Source: Desulfosporosinus sp. HMP52 | Lineage (GTDB): Bacteria; Bacillota; Desulfitobacteriia; Desulfitobacteriales; Desulfitobacteriaceae | Length of the DNA: 64,000 nucleotides | Direction: 5' to 3' | Assembly: GCF_000765145.1 (NCBI RefSeq) | Contig: NZ_JMGA01000017.1 | Coordinates: forward strand, 1 to 64,000 | Shown here: positions 35,797 through 45,169 of the stretch, piece by piece | Position numbering within the stretch: position 1 is the stretch's first letter | Layout: every line of letters begins with the position of its first letter | Program-made: the position numbers and the translations under genes | Notes under the pieces: model-generated | Seen by the model: the letters and a program-made list of their open reading frames with translations, nothing else | Told to the model about the DNA's origin: nothing | The model's database searches: none

Positions 35797-38184
35797 CTAA
35801 TTCCGTAATGGCTTGCCTTTGGCGAGCATATGCCGAATACGATCCTGGGTCTTCGCTTCGCCTAGTAAGCTCATAAAGGCTTCTCGTTCAAGATCCAAGA
35901 GATATTGCTCGTCAACGAGCATTCCTGCAGGACGATTTCCACCGGTCATAGCATAAGCAAGCTTTTTACCCATATGCTGGTCATAATCCGAGATATAGTT
36001 TCCTTGGCGCATGCCATATAAGCCCAGCTCCAAAGTACCACGAACACCGGGACCAGCGATTTTAACCTTCTTCGGCAGATTTGGCCTGAAGTTTCGTGCC
36101 AAATCAATCACTCGGGCCTTAGCATCTAAAATTATATGTTCAGAATTCATGCTATAACGATCATGATCACGCAAGTATCCAAGCTGCCGGGCTTTTTCGG
36201 CACTTGTTGAGACCTGGGCCATAGCAATTGCTTCAAACCGCTTAGCAAAGAAATAATCTGGTGCCACTTGAATCCCGGGAAGAATACCTTCCATTGCTCT
36301 TACAGCCATTTCTTTGGTTCCACCGCCGCCGGGGATTAAGCCAACCCCCATTTCCACGAGTCCCATATAGGTTTCTGAAGAGGCTTGAATAGCGTGAGTG
36401 TGCAAGCAAATTTCCGCGCCGCCACCAAGTGTCATCCCAAAAGGAGCCGCAACAACAGGTTTCTTAGCATATTTCAAAGCCATCGTCTGATCCTGTAAAG
36501 CACGAATCATCAAGTCAATTTGATCCCAATTTTCTTCTTCCGCTTCCATGAGAATAAGCATCAAATTCGCACCCACGCAGAAGTTCTTTCCTTGATTTCC
36601 GATTACCATACCCAGGTAATTCTTTTCAACTTCTTGAAGTGATTTTTGGATCATGGTTACGATATCTTCGCCAATAGAATTGTTAGGGGAGTGAAATTCT
36701 AAGCAAGCAACTCCATCTTCAAGATCAATTAAGCTTGCTCCCGCGTTCCCCATAATAACCTTACCGGCTTTATGTGCTTGTTTAAAGGAAAAGGCATAAG
36801 GGCTTATGGGTTTTTGATGATAATTCCCATCCCCATAATAGGCGGTCTGTCCATCTTCCGTCTTCTGATAAAAACTTGTATATCCTTTAGAAAGCAGTTC
36901 ATCCACTAGTGGTGGAATTGTGCCTCCTTCGGCGAGGATACGATCAGCAATTGCTTTAACTCCCAAGGCATCCCACAATTCAAAGGGACCCATTTCCCAG
37001 TTATAGCCCCACCTCATGGCTTGATCGATGGCAGTAATATCCTCGGCTATATCCTTGACGATAGTAGCAGCATAAAGCAGGGATGCTTTCAACACATTCC
37101 AAGCAAACTCTGCTCCCACATCATCACCATTAACTAAGGTACGAAGCTTTTCCTGCAACCCTTTAGCCTGTTTTGCCTTTTCTAAGGAAGCAAATTGAAC
37201 CTTTTTCTGTGGGCCATAGGTCAAAGTATTAATGTCCAAGACTTCAATGACTTTTCCTTGTGGCCCTTTAGTCTTTTTGTAAAAACCCTGCTTGGTCTTA
37301 TCCCCTAACCAACCATTTTTCAACATAGTATGAATGAACTCCGGCAGAATGAAACTGTCTTTTTCGCCAGGCACACCTTCGGCAACATTATTGTTTGAAT
37401 GAATAAAAGTATCCAAACCAACAAGATCTATGGTGCGGAATGAGGCACTCTTTGGACGACCCATAACCGGTCCGGTTAAGGCATCGACTTCCTCTACAGT
37501 TAATCCTGTTCGAAGCATTTCCTTAAGTATTACCGGTGAACCTATAGCACCGATGCGATTGGCAATAAAGTTAGGGGTATCCTTGCACATAACCACCCCT
37601 TTACCTAAGACACGTTCTCCAAACTCGACAATGAATTTGACAACCTGGGGATCAGTATTGGGGCCAGGTATGATCTCCAGTAGTTTCATATAACGTGGCG
37701 GATTAAAGAAATGGGTTCCCAAGAAATAATTTGTAAAGCTCTCTGGAAGCCCCTCAACCATTGCTTTTAGGGAAATCCCTGAAGTATTTGAACTAACAAT
37801 AGTCCCCGGCCGAACAACCCCAGCAATCTTTTGGAAAAGATCAATCTTTATATCCAGGCGCTCGACCACAACCTCAATGACCCAATCCACTTCATTTAAG
37901 CGTCCTAAATCATCGCTTAGGTTTCCTACCTCTATACGATCTGCAAACTCCGGTACTAAAAGTGGAGCGGGATTCATTTTTATCAAGTTGCCTTTATTCC
38001 CTTGCGCAATGCTATTTCGAACCTTAGGGTCTTCAAGGGTCAATCCTGCAGTCTCATCCTTTGCTGAAAGCTTAGATGGTACAATATCCAGTAACAGGCT
38101 TGGAATCCCGGCATTAGCCAAAAGTGCTGCAATCGTACTTCCCATGACACCTGATCCTATTACCGCTACTTTATGAATCTGCAT
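35797..38184 (-). CDS. fadN: 3-hydroxyacyl-CoA dehydrogenase/enoyl-CoA hydratase fusion, FadN type, paralogue 1
   Basis: This bifunctional beta-oxidation enzyme has 795 residues. The N-terminal two-thirds is an NAD-dependent 3-hydroxyacyl-CoA dehydrogenase (VAVIGSGVMGSTIAALLANAG; FFNPPRYMKLLEIIPG). The C-terminal third is an enoyl-CoA hydratase/isomerase-like domain (NQGKNFCVGANL, AAPFGMTLGGGAEIC, GVGLIPGGGGTKEMAVRA). This domain order is that of Bacillus FadN, opposite to E. coli FadB. Its partner thiolase follows at 11 bp, as in fadNA operons. A close paralogue is at 60437-62824. Confidence 0.92.
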   Translation of the reverse strand: MQIHKVAVIGSGVMGSTIAALLANAGIPSLLLDIVPSKLSAKDETAGLTLEDPKVRNSIAQGNKGNLIKMNPAPLLVPEFADRIEVGNLSDDLGRLNEVDWVIEVVVERLDIKIDLFQKIAGVVRPGTIVSSNTSGISLKAMVEGLPESFTNYFLGTHFFNPPRYMKLLEIIPGPNTDPQVVKFIVEFGERVLGKGVVMCKDTPNFIANRIGAIGSPVILKEMLRTGLTVEEVDALTGPVMGRPKSASFRTIDLVGLDTFIHSNNNVAEGVPGEKDSFILPEFIHTMLKNGWLGDKTKQGFYKKTKGPQGKVIEVLDINTLTYGPQKKVQFASLEKAKQAKGLQEKLRTLVNGDDVGAEFAWNVLKASLLYAATIVKDIAEDITAIDQAMRWGYNWEMGPFELWDALGVKAIADRILAEGGTIPPLVDELLSKGYTSFYQKTEDGQTAYYGDGNYHQKPISPYAFSFKQAHKAGKVIMGNAGASLIDLEDGVACLEFHSPNNSIGEDIVTMIQKSLQEVEKNYLGMVIGNQGKNFCVGANLMLILMEAEEENWDQIDLMIRALQDQTMALKYAKKPVVAAPFGMTLGGGAEICLHTHAIQASSETYMGLVEMGVGLIPGGGGTKEMAVRAMEGILPGIQVAPDYFFAKRFEAIAMAQVSTSAEKARQLGYLRDHDRYSMNSEHIILDAKARVIDLARNFRPNLPKKVKIAGPGVRGTLELGLYGMRQGNYISDYDQHMGKKLAYAMTGGNRPAGMLVDEQYLLDLEREAFMSLLGEAKTQDRIRHMLAKGKPLRN

Positions 38185-38248
38185 TTAAATCCTCCTCTCA
38201 TTTCTTGAGTTTCCTGGTATCTTTTTACCTCCCTATGAACGTTCATAA

Positions 38249-39550
38249 TTATTCAACTGACCAATCCCCAATCTTAAAACCATCCGTTTCTTTGTAACGA
38301 TCTATCAAGTAGTGCCGAAAACGCACATACTCTTTATAGTCGCACCTAATCCCCTCTTCATCCAAGGCCTCAACGAACTTTTCTAAGTCAGGCGGACACC
38401 CCCAAAGTTGGATAGCCTTCTTAATATTGGGATTCTCTTTATTCAAGTGACAAGCGCACTTACCAAAGAGAACTGTCTTGTCAAAACCGCTGGAGGCGAT
38501 CTTCTGCTTGCCGCTGACTAGCTCTACGTTAGGGAAAGGCTCGCCCTTAAAGGCTGACCCGAAAAGTATCAACATTGGATTGTACTGAACTGAACAGCCT
38601 GTGCACAAACTGCTGTCATACTTGCGAATTGACAGTCCAGTTATTCCCCGTTTTTGAAATCCGATAGGACCGGTGTCATCTTCTGACCATTCCCAATCGT
38701 AGTCCACATATTCCTGATGATCTATAACACTTTCCCCTTTGACCTCATAATCTGCCAGTTCTAAACTATAGCCGTGACGTTGGGCATAATTGGTTAGATG
38801 GATCACCTCCTTCGCTTCATAGCCTAAGACAGCCGACCCTACAAGATCACAAGCAAAAGGATCACGAGACGCTATCAAGAGATCTTTTCTAAACGCCTTT
38901 CCAGTTGGTCCGGGACCTTTTTCTAAGGTATAAAGGCCATCTATTATAGTCAAGGCGACGGGTAACTTTTCAATAATTCGAGGAAACATGCTGCTTAGTT
39001 CCTTATCACCCACACCATGACAAGTCTGTTTTGACTTCTTATTGAGGCATCCTTTGAGATTTTTGATGCCCAAAGACACTTTTGCTATATTGTGAGTTTT
39101 TAAAACCGGTACATTAATAATTTTGTCTGCTTCCAAAGCAGATTTGGCAATATCAAGTATTAAACCTTCTCCGTAGTCTAATGTTGTAAATTCTGCTTGG
39201 TTAAAGTCCACAAGTTTAACACCGAAACGTTCTTGTAACTTTTTATATCCAATCCTGTCATAAACAGCATCTCCCTGGGGCTTTGACGTAAGAACTGCGC
39301 CTTCACCAATTGTCAAATCATTAAAACCATGCTCCGCCAAAATCCGAACTAACGCACCCATCACTGCACTAGTGGTAATGACACCGTAAGGAGGAAAAGG
39401 CAAATCAAAATCCCAACTGACGATGTTCGGTTTAATAAGGATCTTATCATTCGTATTTAGACCAGTAAGTCCATCGCACAATCTCAGACATTCTTGGAGA
39501 GATTCATAAACATCCGTTACTTTAACAAGAGAAACCGCTTTTTTGATCAT
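38249..39550 (-). CDS. DUF362 family iron-sulfur protein
   Basis: This 433-residue protein has the DUF362 domain (IKPNIVSWDF, PVLKTHNIAKVSLGIKNLKG) and cysteines that could bind an iron-sulfur cluster or metal (SLCTGCSVQYNP, GKCACHLN, LWGCPP). Members of the family are often electron carriers or accessory proteins in anaerobes. Its position between two beta-oxidation genes suggests a role in electron transfer from the acyl-CoA dehydrogenase or in handling a substrate; this is inference. It occupies the place between the hydroxyacyl-CoA dehydrogenase and FadN genes that TetR has in the other cluster. Confidence 0.8.
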   Translation of the reverse strand: MIKKAVSLVKVTDVYESLQECLRLCDGLTGLNTNDKILIKPNIVSWDFDLPFPPYGVITTSAVMGALVRILAEHGFNDLTIGEGAVLTSKPQGDAVYDRIGYKKLQERFGVKLVDFNQAEFTTLDYGEGLILDIAKSALEADKIINVPVLKTHNIAKVSLGIKNLKGCLNKKSKQTCHGVGDKELSSMFPRIIEKLPVALTIIDGLYTLEKGPGPTGKAFRKDLLIASRDPFACDLVGSAVLGYEAKEVIHLTNYAQRHGYSLELADYEVKGESVIDHQEYVDYDWEWSEDDTGPIGFQKRGITGLSIRKYDSSLCTGCSVQYNPMLILFGSAFKGEPFPNVELVSGKQKIASSGFDKTVLFGKCACHLNKENPNIKKAIQLWGCPPDLEKFVEALDEEGIRCDYKEYVRFRHYLIDRYKETDGFKIGDWSVE

Positions 39551-39589
39551 AGAAGCTACCTTCTCCTTCTGAAAAGATTGGTTGGCAGT

Positions 39590-40456
39590 TCACTCATAAG
39601 CATAAAAACCCTTTTTCGTCTTCCTACCCCATTCTCCCTTAGCAAACTTCTCTACAATTAATGGTGACGGCTTATCTTTAGGATCTTGAGTTTCTTGATA
39701 CCTTTCCATACCGATATAATAAGCTAGGTCTATGCCCGTGAAATCCAGCAAACGGAAAGGGCCCATGGGATGACCTAAGGCATTGGTTACTGCCACATCA
39801 ATCTCCTCAGGTGTGGCAATCCCCATATCAGCCAGAAACTGAGCCTCATGGTGAAGTGCTGCAAGGATTCGATTAACTAAAAATCCATAAATCTCCTTCT
39901 TGAGTAAAACACCATTCTTGCCCATTTTTTCGCATAAATCCATTGTTAACTGTGCAGTTTCCATAGAAGTATGTGGGCCTTGCACTACCTCAACAAGCTT
40001 CATGACAAGGGCAGGATTGAAGAAATGCATATTGCATACTTTATCCGGCCGTTTCGTGGCATCTGCTATCTTAGAACTAACAATAAAGGAACTGTTGGTT
40101 GCCAAAATAGCCTGAGGAGGTGTAATCCTGTCTAAGTCTGCAAAGAGCTTTCGCTTTACATTGATCATCTCCACGGCAGCCTCAATGACAAAATCTGCAT
40201 CTCCCGCTGCTTCTTCAAGGCTTTGGGTAAAGGAAATATTGGACAATCCTTGGTCTGCCATTTGTTGAGTTAATTTGCCTTTGCTAACTCGCTCCGGCAA
40301 ATAGGTGCGAGCAAATTCTTCGGCTTTTTGAAGCATTTGGAGGCTAATATCCGTACAACTGACCTTAAAGCCAGCTAATGCTGCACTCAAAGCTATTTGA
40401 TGCCCCATATTTCCTGCACCAATGACACATATTTTCTTAACATCCTCTATTCTCAT
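39590..40456 (-). CDS. 3-hydroxybutyryl-CoA dehydrogenase, paralogue 1
   Basis: NAD-dependent oxidation of 3-hydroxyacyl-CoA. The 288-residue protein runs from the ATG at 40456, which is preceded by AGGAGGGTAACA; an in-frame start 39 codons upstream lacks such a site and would add an unrelated tail. It has GAGNMGHQIA for NAD, the FFNPALVMKLVEVV block and a C-terminal 3HCDH domain (LGHPMGPFRLLDFTG). A close paralogue is cut by the right edge of the window. The 91 bp upstream contain no feature. Confidence 0.92.
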   Translation of the reverse strand: MRIEDVKKICVIGAGNMGHQIALSAALAGFKVSCTDISLQMLQKAEEFARTYLPERVSKGKLTQQMADQGLSNISFTQSLEEAAGDADFVIEAAVEMINVKRKLFADLDRITPPQAILATNSSFIVSSKIADATKRPDKVCNMHFFNPALVMKLVEVVQGPHTSMETAQLTMDLCEKMGKNGVLLKKEIYGFLVNRILAALHHEAQFLADMGIATPEEIDVAVTNALGHPMGPFRLLDFTGIDLAYYIGMERYQETQDPKDKPSPLIVEKFAKGEWGRKTKKGFYAYE

Positions 40457-40547
40457 TGTTACCCTCCTAAAGAAAACTTGGCTGTCACTCGAAGACACTG
40501 TCTTCTCAGATGTTGCATGAGGACTAGAACCGAAAAACCCCGAACAA

Positions 40548-42362
40548 TTAAAATGCCCCTTCCGGAATATCAATAGCCGAAGTATCTGCTTCCTTGATAA
40601 TCTTCACAGTCGCCATAACATCAGGCAAAATATTTAAGATATAAAATCTGGCACTCTGTACTTTCCCTTGATAGAAGTCTTTATCATCATTGCCTTGGTT
40701 TAGTTTTGTTTGCGCCACAATTGCCTGTTGTATGAGTAAATAACCGCTATACAGTTCCGCAGTAATCCTAAGAATTCTTGTACTGTACAAAGGAACAAGT
40801 CTGATATTTTCTTTGAAGTAGCCTAACACTGTACCTAACAAGTCTTGATATGCCAACAATGCTTTGCCCAGCACCTGGAACTCCCGGGCAAAAGTTTCAT
40901 GATTCTGGTTTGCCTGCACAAAAGCAGCTATTTCCATAATCCATTCTTTGAAGATGGTTCCTTTATCCAGATTCCATTTACGTCCCACTAAGTCCATGGA
41001 TTGAATGAAATTAGTTCCTTCCCAAATTGAATAGATCTTCACGTCCCTTGCTTGACGAGCCACCGGATACTCCTCCGTGAAGCCGTACCCTCCTAAAACT
41101 TGAATGGCTTCGGTAATCATTAACCAACCTTGGTCAGAGCAGTAGGCTTTAACAAGAGGGGTTATAACTTCAATGAAACGTTTTGCCTTAGCTACATCAG
41201 CAGGATCATCTCCAAATTCAATTAAATCCTGAAAGAAGTAACCTTGAAAAATCATCGCTCTCATTGCTTCCAAGGTTGCCTTTTGAGTCAGCAACATACG
41301 ACGGATATCCTCATGTTGAATGATAGGAACTCTATCCCCTTTGGGATTGTGAATGGGACGCCCCTGAACACGTTCTTTAGCGTAATGTACGGAATTATTA
41401 TAGGCTACAGTTGCCACTGCCAGGGCGCTGTGTCCTGTATCTAACCGTGATCCATTGATCATCTTAAACATCTGGGCCATGCCCTGTCCAAAACCTCTCT
41501 CATCAGGTGCGCTTCCTAATAACACACCCCGACATTGACCTTCTTCTCCAAAACTAAGCACTGCTGTCGAGGATCCCTTAAGACCCATTTTGTGTTCAAT
41601 TCCAACTGTAGAAACGTCATTGGACTCTCCCAAACTTCCGTCTTCATTAACCCAGATCTTGGGTACAATGAATAAGGACAAACCTTTTGTGCCAGGTGCC
41701 GCTCCATCGACCCGAGCTAATACTAAATGAATGATGTTTTCAGTGAGATCGTGATCCCCGCCGGTAATAAAACACTTTGTGCCTTTCATCTTATAAATTA
41801 AGGGATCCTCTGTAGGATAAGCTTTCGAGGTCATATCCCCAACATCAGAACCACCACCAGGTTCAGTTAAACACATAGTCCCTTCCCAAATCCCCTGGAA
41901 CATTTTTGGGGTATAAAGGGCAATCTGTTCCGGCGATCCAAAGGCTTTAATTACTGAACCAATACCACCACTCAAGCCGATATAGGGGGACATTGACGGG
42001 TTAGCACCAATAATAAACTCACGTACAGCTTGGTTTAGGATCTCCGGAAGTGCACCCTCTCCTTCTACGTCACTATTGCTGGCCCCCCACCCGTTTTCTT
42101 GGATATACTTGTAGGCCTTATGAAAGGATGGCGGAACAGTTACTTTTCCATCCTTGAAAATTGCTCCTATTGAGTCACCATCATCGTTTGTAGGAGCGAC
42201 AACCTCTTTACACACTTTTAAAGACTGATCGAGAATTCCATCGACATCCTCAATACTCAGATAATCCTGAAAGCGTTTTAAACCAAGAATTTTACCTCCA
42301 TCCAACCACTCTTTGATGATAAATTTATGATCCCGATTACTAAAAAGGAAATTACTGGCCAT
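40548..42362 (-). CDS. acyl-CoA dehydrogenase
   Basis: This FAD enzyme of 604 residues introduces the alpha-beta double bond into acyl-CoA. It belongs to the long subfamily with an extra C-terminal domain, as in FadE of Bacillus and related dehydrogenases. Key blocks are CLTEPGGGSDVG, TGGDHDLTEN, QVLGGYGFTEEYPVAR and YSIWEGTNFIQ; the glutamate of the last is at the position of the catalytic base. The electron acceptor is likely ETF, but no etf genes are in the window. Confidence 0.93.
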   Translation of the reverse strand: MASNFLFSNRDHKFIIKEWLDGGKILGLKRFQDYLSIEDVDGILDQSLKVCKEVVAPTNDDGDSIGAIFKDGKVTVPPSFHKAYKYIQENGWGASNSDVEGEGALPEILNQAVREFIIGANPSMSPYIGLSGGIGSVIKAFGSPEQIALYTPKMFQGIWEGTMCLTEPGGGSDVGDMTSKAYPTEDPLIYKMKGTKCFITGGDHDLTENIIHLVLARVDGAAPGTKGLSLFIVPKIWVNEDGSLGESNDVSTVGIEHKMGLKGSSTAVLSFGEEGQCRGVLLGSAPDERGFGQGMAQMFKMINGSRLDTGHSALAVATVAYNNSVHYAKERVQGRPIHNPKGDRVPIIQHEDIRRMLLTQKATLEAMRAMIFQGYFFQDLIEFGDDPADVAKAKRFIEVITPLVKAYCSDQGWLMITEAIQVLGGYGFTEEYPVARQARDVKIYSIWEGTNFIQSMDLVGRKWNLDKGTIFKEWIMEIAAFVQANQNHETFAREFQVLGKALLAYQDLLGTVLGYFKENIRLVPLYSTRILRITAELYSGYLLIQQAIVAQTKLNQGNDDKDFYQGKVQSARFYILNILPDVMATVKIIKEADTSAIDIPEGAF

Positions 42363-42446
42363 GGAAATCCACCCTCTCTGTTAGACAATAATTAGTACCT
42401 CTATTAAGGAATCCAAATATGGTGATTAATTTACATCTTCTTCGAA

Positions 42447-43925
42447 TTATTTCTTTGTAGGCCTTGGCGACATACCGGCAATAGCTCGCACGATATCCTT
42501 TTTCGATTCTAGGTCATACTGGGATGTGATAGCAATCTGCTCCATAATCGGCGATCCCCCACCATGATAAGCACCATATTGAGTAGGCCCAGAAAAACTG
42601 GAAAGTCCAAAGTCAACAAAATTCAGCCAATACTTAATTTGATCCTCAATGGGGATTTTCGGATTTCTGTTAAGGTACTTTTCTAATAATTGTTTGGTCT
42701 CTGGATTTGCAAGGTCTTTTTCATAAGGGAAGGTTGCCGGCATACCACCAGCAATATTGCAGAGAATTTCTTGCTCATGGAAAACTGCCTCTCCAGTTAG
42801 ACACCTGCCTACATTGGCATAGATTGAATTTGGAATATAGCCGCCGGGCCCATACTTCATAACTCCAACACCTGGAATATAGACTTCAGGCTTACCAAAA
42901 TCGGAAGCAGTATAACCTGCTGCATAACCCAGTTCTCCTGTCATGATTAGTTTCGATAACATCTCACGCACATGTGGCGTATTCTCAATACCATTAATTT
43001 CTGCTGCCAGACCGCTTAGACCGATGACATAATCGAGCATGGCCGGCTTACATCCGGAGTAGGAATGCCGATGGAACAAGGCAAACAAAAGAGCAGCAAT
43101 ACCTCCGTGCTGAACTTCCCCACATAGGAAAACTCTTTCCCAAGGAATGAAACAATCCTCAAAGATGATATAAGAATCGGTATAGCCATACTCAATTCCC
43201 CTCTCATAATGGTCACGCTTACGAGGATTGTGTATATGAACAACCTGCTTTATTCCTTCGTAGTCAGATGGCACAGCAAAAGCCAAGGCATAAGCTTCTT
43301 CACCCTTTTTGAGAGCCCGATTAGGAACAACCAGGATTTCATCAGAGATAGAGGCTTCAGAAATGTGAACCTTAGAACCACGAACTATGATGCCGTCGCT
43401 CCTTTCTTCTACCACGTGCACATACATGTCAGGATCATCCTGTTCTGCCGGTCGTTTAAGACGAGCACCTTTAACATCAGTCTGGGCGCAGCTTGCGACT
43501 AGATCCTCTCTCTGAAACCTTTCCAACCACTTAAGCCAGTTGTCGTGATAAGCGGTTTTAGCCTTTGGTGACTTTTGTGCTTCGTAAGAAACTGCATTAA
43601 TGGCATTAGCAGCATCTATTCCCATGCACCTTTGAATACACTGCCCCACCTTATTACACATAAATCTAGTCATATCTTGCTTTTTGTGCAGATCCTCTAC
43701 GCTCTGATGAATATGGTTAAAACGATTAATAATTTCTCCGGTAAGATGAGATGTGGCAGTACATAGTTCCTTACTAGCCGGATCCCAAGCTGCATCAAAG
43801 GTTAAGCCCATAACATTAATCGTTCCTTCTTGACGCTCATCAAGCCTATCCATTTTCTGTCCATTGCAATAGAGGTTGTTGTTCATCTTTCCTAATCTCT
43901 CAATATACTGAGCTCTAGTCCTCAT
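42447..43925 (-). CDS. 4-hydroxybutyryl-CoA dehydratase-family protein, paralogue 1
   Basis: This FAD- and [4Fe-4S]-containing dehydratase of the AbfD family converts 4-hydroxybutyryl-CoA to crotonyl-CoA by a radical mechanism. Cluster and active-site residues are visible: C96-x3-C100 (CIQRC) and H285, Y289, C292, K293 in HRHSYSGCK, matching H292, Y296, C299, K300 of the known enzyme. The start at 43925 has AAAGGGG seven bases upstream. The C-terminal motif reads GAYHGGGSP, whereas paralogue 2 has TESMHGAGSP; a conserved-looking glutamate is thus missing, so the substrate may differ. It sits in the crotonase/acyl-CoA dehydrogenase operon. Confidence 0.85.
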   Translation of the reverse strand: MRTRAQYIERLGKMNNNLYCNGQKMDRLDERQEGTINVMGLTFDAAWDPASKELCTATSHLTGEIINRFNHIHQSVEDLHKKQDMTRFMCNKVGQCIQRCMGIDAANAINAVSYEAQKSPKAKTAYHDNWLKWLERFQREDLVASCAQTDVKGARLKRPAEQDDPDMYVHVVEERSDGIIVRGSKVHISEASISDEILVVPNRALKKGEEAYALAFAVPSDYEGIKQVVHIHNPRKRDHYERGIEYGYTDSYIIFEDCFIPWERVFLCGEVQHGGIAALLFALFHRHSYSGCKPAMLDYVIGLSGLAAEINGIENTPHVREMLSKLIMTGELGYAAGYTASDFGKPEVYIPGVGVMKYGPGGYIPNSIYANVGRCLTGEAVFHEQEILCNIAGGMPATFPYEKDLANPETKQLLEKYLNRNPKIPIEDQIKYWLNFVDFGLSSFSGPTQYGAYHGGGSPIMEQIAITSQYDLESKKDIVRAIAGMSPRPTKK

Positions 43926-44014
43926 ATTCAAACCCCTTTCAATTTAGGCTTAGTATTAAATCTACATAATTTTTTCTAAACAATCTAACCTATTAAGCAT
44001 TCATCCTAGATTCC

Positions 44015-44794
44015 CTAACGGCCCAGAAATTTTGCCGGTCTCTTTTCTAAAAAAGCTTTCATCCCTTCTTTTTGATCCTCAGTTGCAAAAAGAAGGCTGA
44101 AACACTTATGTTCATACTGCAGCCCTGCTTCAAGATCCATTCTAAGCCCCTCATTCACGGAAGATTTAGCCATGCGTAAAGCCACAGCCCCTCGATCGGC
44201 AAATCGCTTAGCCATTTTCTTAGCTTCAGAGAATAACAGATCTGCAGGCACAACTTTATTGACTAGACCTATGCGTAAGGCCTCCTCAGCTTTGATAAAA
44301 TCGCCGCTAAATATAAGTTCTTTTGCCCTACCGGCACCAATTAAACGAGGTAAACGTTGTGTTCCTCCTGCTCCCGGCAGAATGCCCAGTTTTATTTCCG
44401 GCAAACCAAACTGGGCGTTATCCGCTGCTATGCGCACATCCGCTACCAGGGTCAGTTCACACCCGCCCCCCAAAGCATATCCTGCAATGGCAGCAATAAC
44501 AGGCTGAGGCATATTTTCAATGATCTGGAGGGCTCGATGAGAAGGTCTGTCACTAATTGTCACTTCAACTGCGGTAGCAGAAGCCATCTGCCCAATATCC
44601 GCACCGGCTGCAAACACCTTCTCTCCACCGGTAATTATCATTACCCTTACAGATGGGTCATTAGCAATCTTCGCAGCGGCTTCTGCAAGTTCGCTGAAAA
44701 CTTGATCATTAAGAGCATTAAGTACCGCAGGACGATTAAGCGTAAGCATTGCAATGCCGTCCTCTATTTCGACAAGGATTGTTTCATAAGCCAT
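44015..44794 (-). CDS. enoyl-CoA hydratase (crotonase)
   Basis: It hydrates enoyl-CoA to 3-hydroxyacyl-CoA. The 259-residue protein has the oxyanion-hole blocks GGEKVFAAGADIGQM and GYALGGGCELTLVADVRIA, and the catalytic region FGLPEIKLGILPGAGGTQRLPRLIG with both glutamates expected of a hydratase. It is the first gene of a long operon and has a candidate sigma-54 promoter about 67 bp upstream of its start. Confidence 0.92.
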   Translation of the reverse strand: MAYETILVEIEDGIAMLTLNRPAVLNALNDQVFSELAEAAAKIANDPSVRVMIITGGEKVFAAGADIGQMASATAVEVTISDRPSHRALQIIENMPQPVIAAIAGYALGGGCELTLVADVRIAADNAQFGLPEIKLGILPGAGGTQRLPRLIGAGRAKELIFSGDFIKAEEALRIGLVNKVVPADLLFSEAKKMAKRFADRGAVALRMAKSSVNEGLRMDLEAGLQYEHKCFSLLFATEDQKEGMKAFLEKRPAKFLGR

Positions 44795-44859
44795 TTCATT
44801 ACCTCCCTACAAGAATGACTTCCTTAAATTTTCTGAATACTGACTCAACATTCAAGACT

Positions 44860-44875
44860 AGCAAAAATCATGCCT
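44860..44875 (-). promoter_or_regulatory. sigma-54 promoter upstream of crotonase
   Basis: AGGCATGATTTTTGCT on the minus strand has GG and GC separated by exactly 10 bases, close to the -24/-12 consensus TGGCAC-N5-TTGCT with one mismatch in each half. It would drive the crotonase-to-thiolase operon. Confidence 0.65.
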
Positions 44876-45057
44876 GATTAGAAACTTATTTTACCAAACT
44901 CATAAATTAGTCTAATTTTGAACAATTAAGTTATTCGCACTGGAATCTTTACTTAGTAGTAAAACCAACAATAGTCGGGTTCCTTTTGACTTAAAACGGG
45001 GAGAAGGTTACCCATAAAAAAACCAGCACTATCAAGTTATTTCTGCCAAGTGTAAAA

Positions 45058-45096
45058 TAAACCTCCAGTCAAGCAAATTTGCCTGACTGGAGGTTT
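45058..45096 (-). terminator. terminator of the sigma-54 activator gene
   Basis: AAACCTCCAGTCA and its complement form a long stem around a GCAAATTTGC centre, followed by TTTATTTTAC on the minus strand. It separates the activator gene from the crotonase operon. Confidence 0.8.
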
Positions 45097-45102
45097 ATAA
45101 TC

Positions 45103-45120
45103 TGTATGGAAATTGGTACA
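45103..45120. promoter_or_regulatory. possible degenerate activator site upstream of crotonase
   Basis: TGTAT-N8-GTACA resembles the exact TGTAT-N7-ATACA sites before ligase 2 and dehydratase 2 but has one extra spacer base. It lies about 240 bp upstream of the sigma-54 promoter at 44860. This is weak evidence. Confidence 0.3.
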
Positions 45121-45169
45121 AAGCTTTATTCTCGATTTTAAAACCGTGCGTAAAACGTACAAATCATTG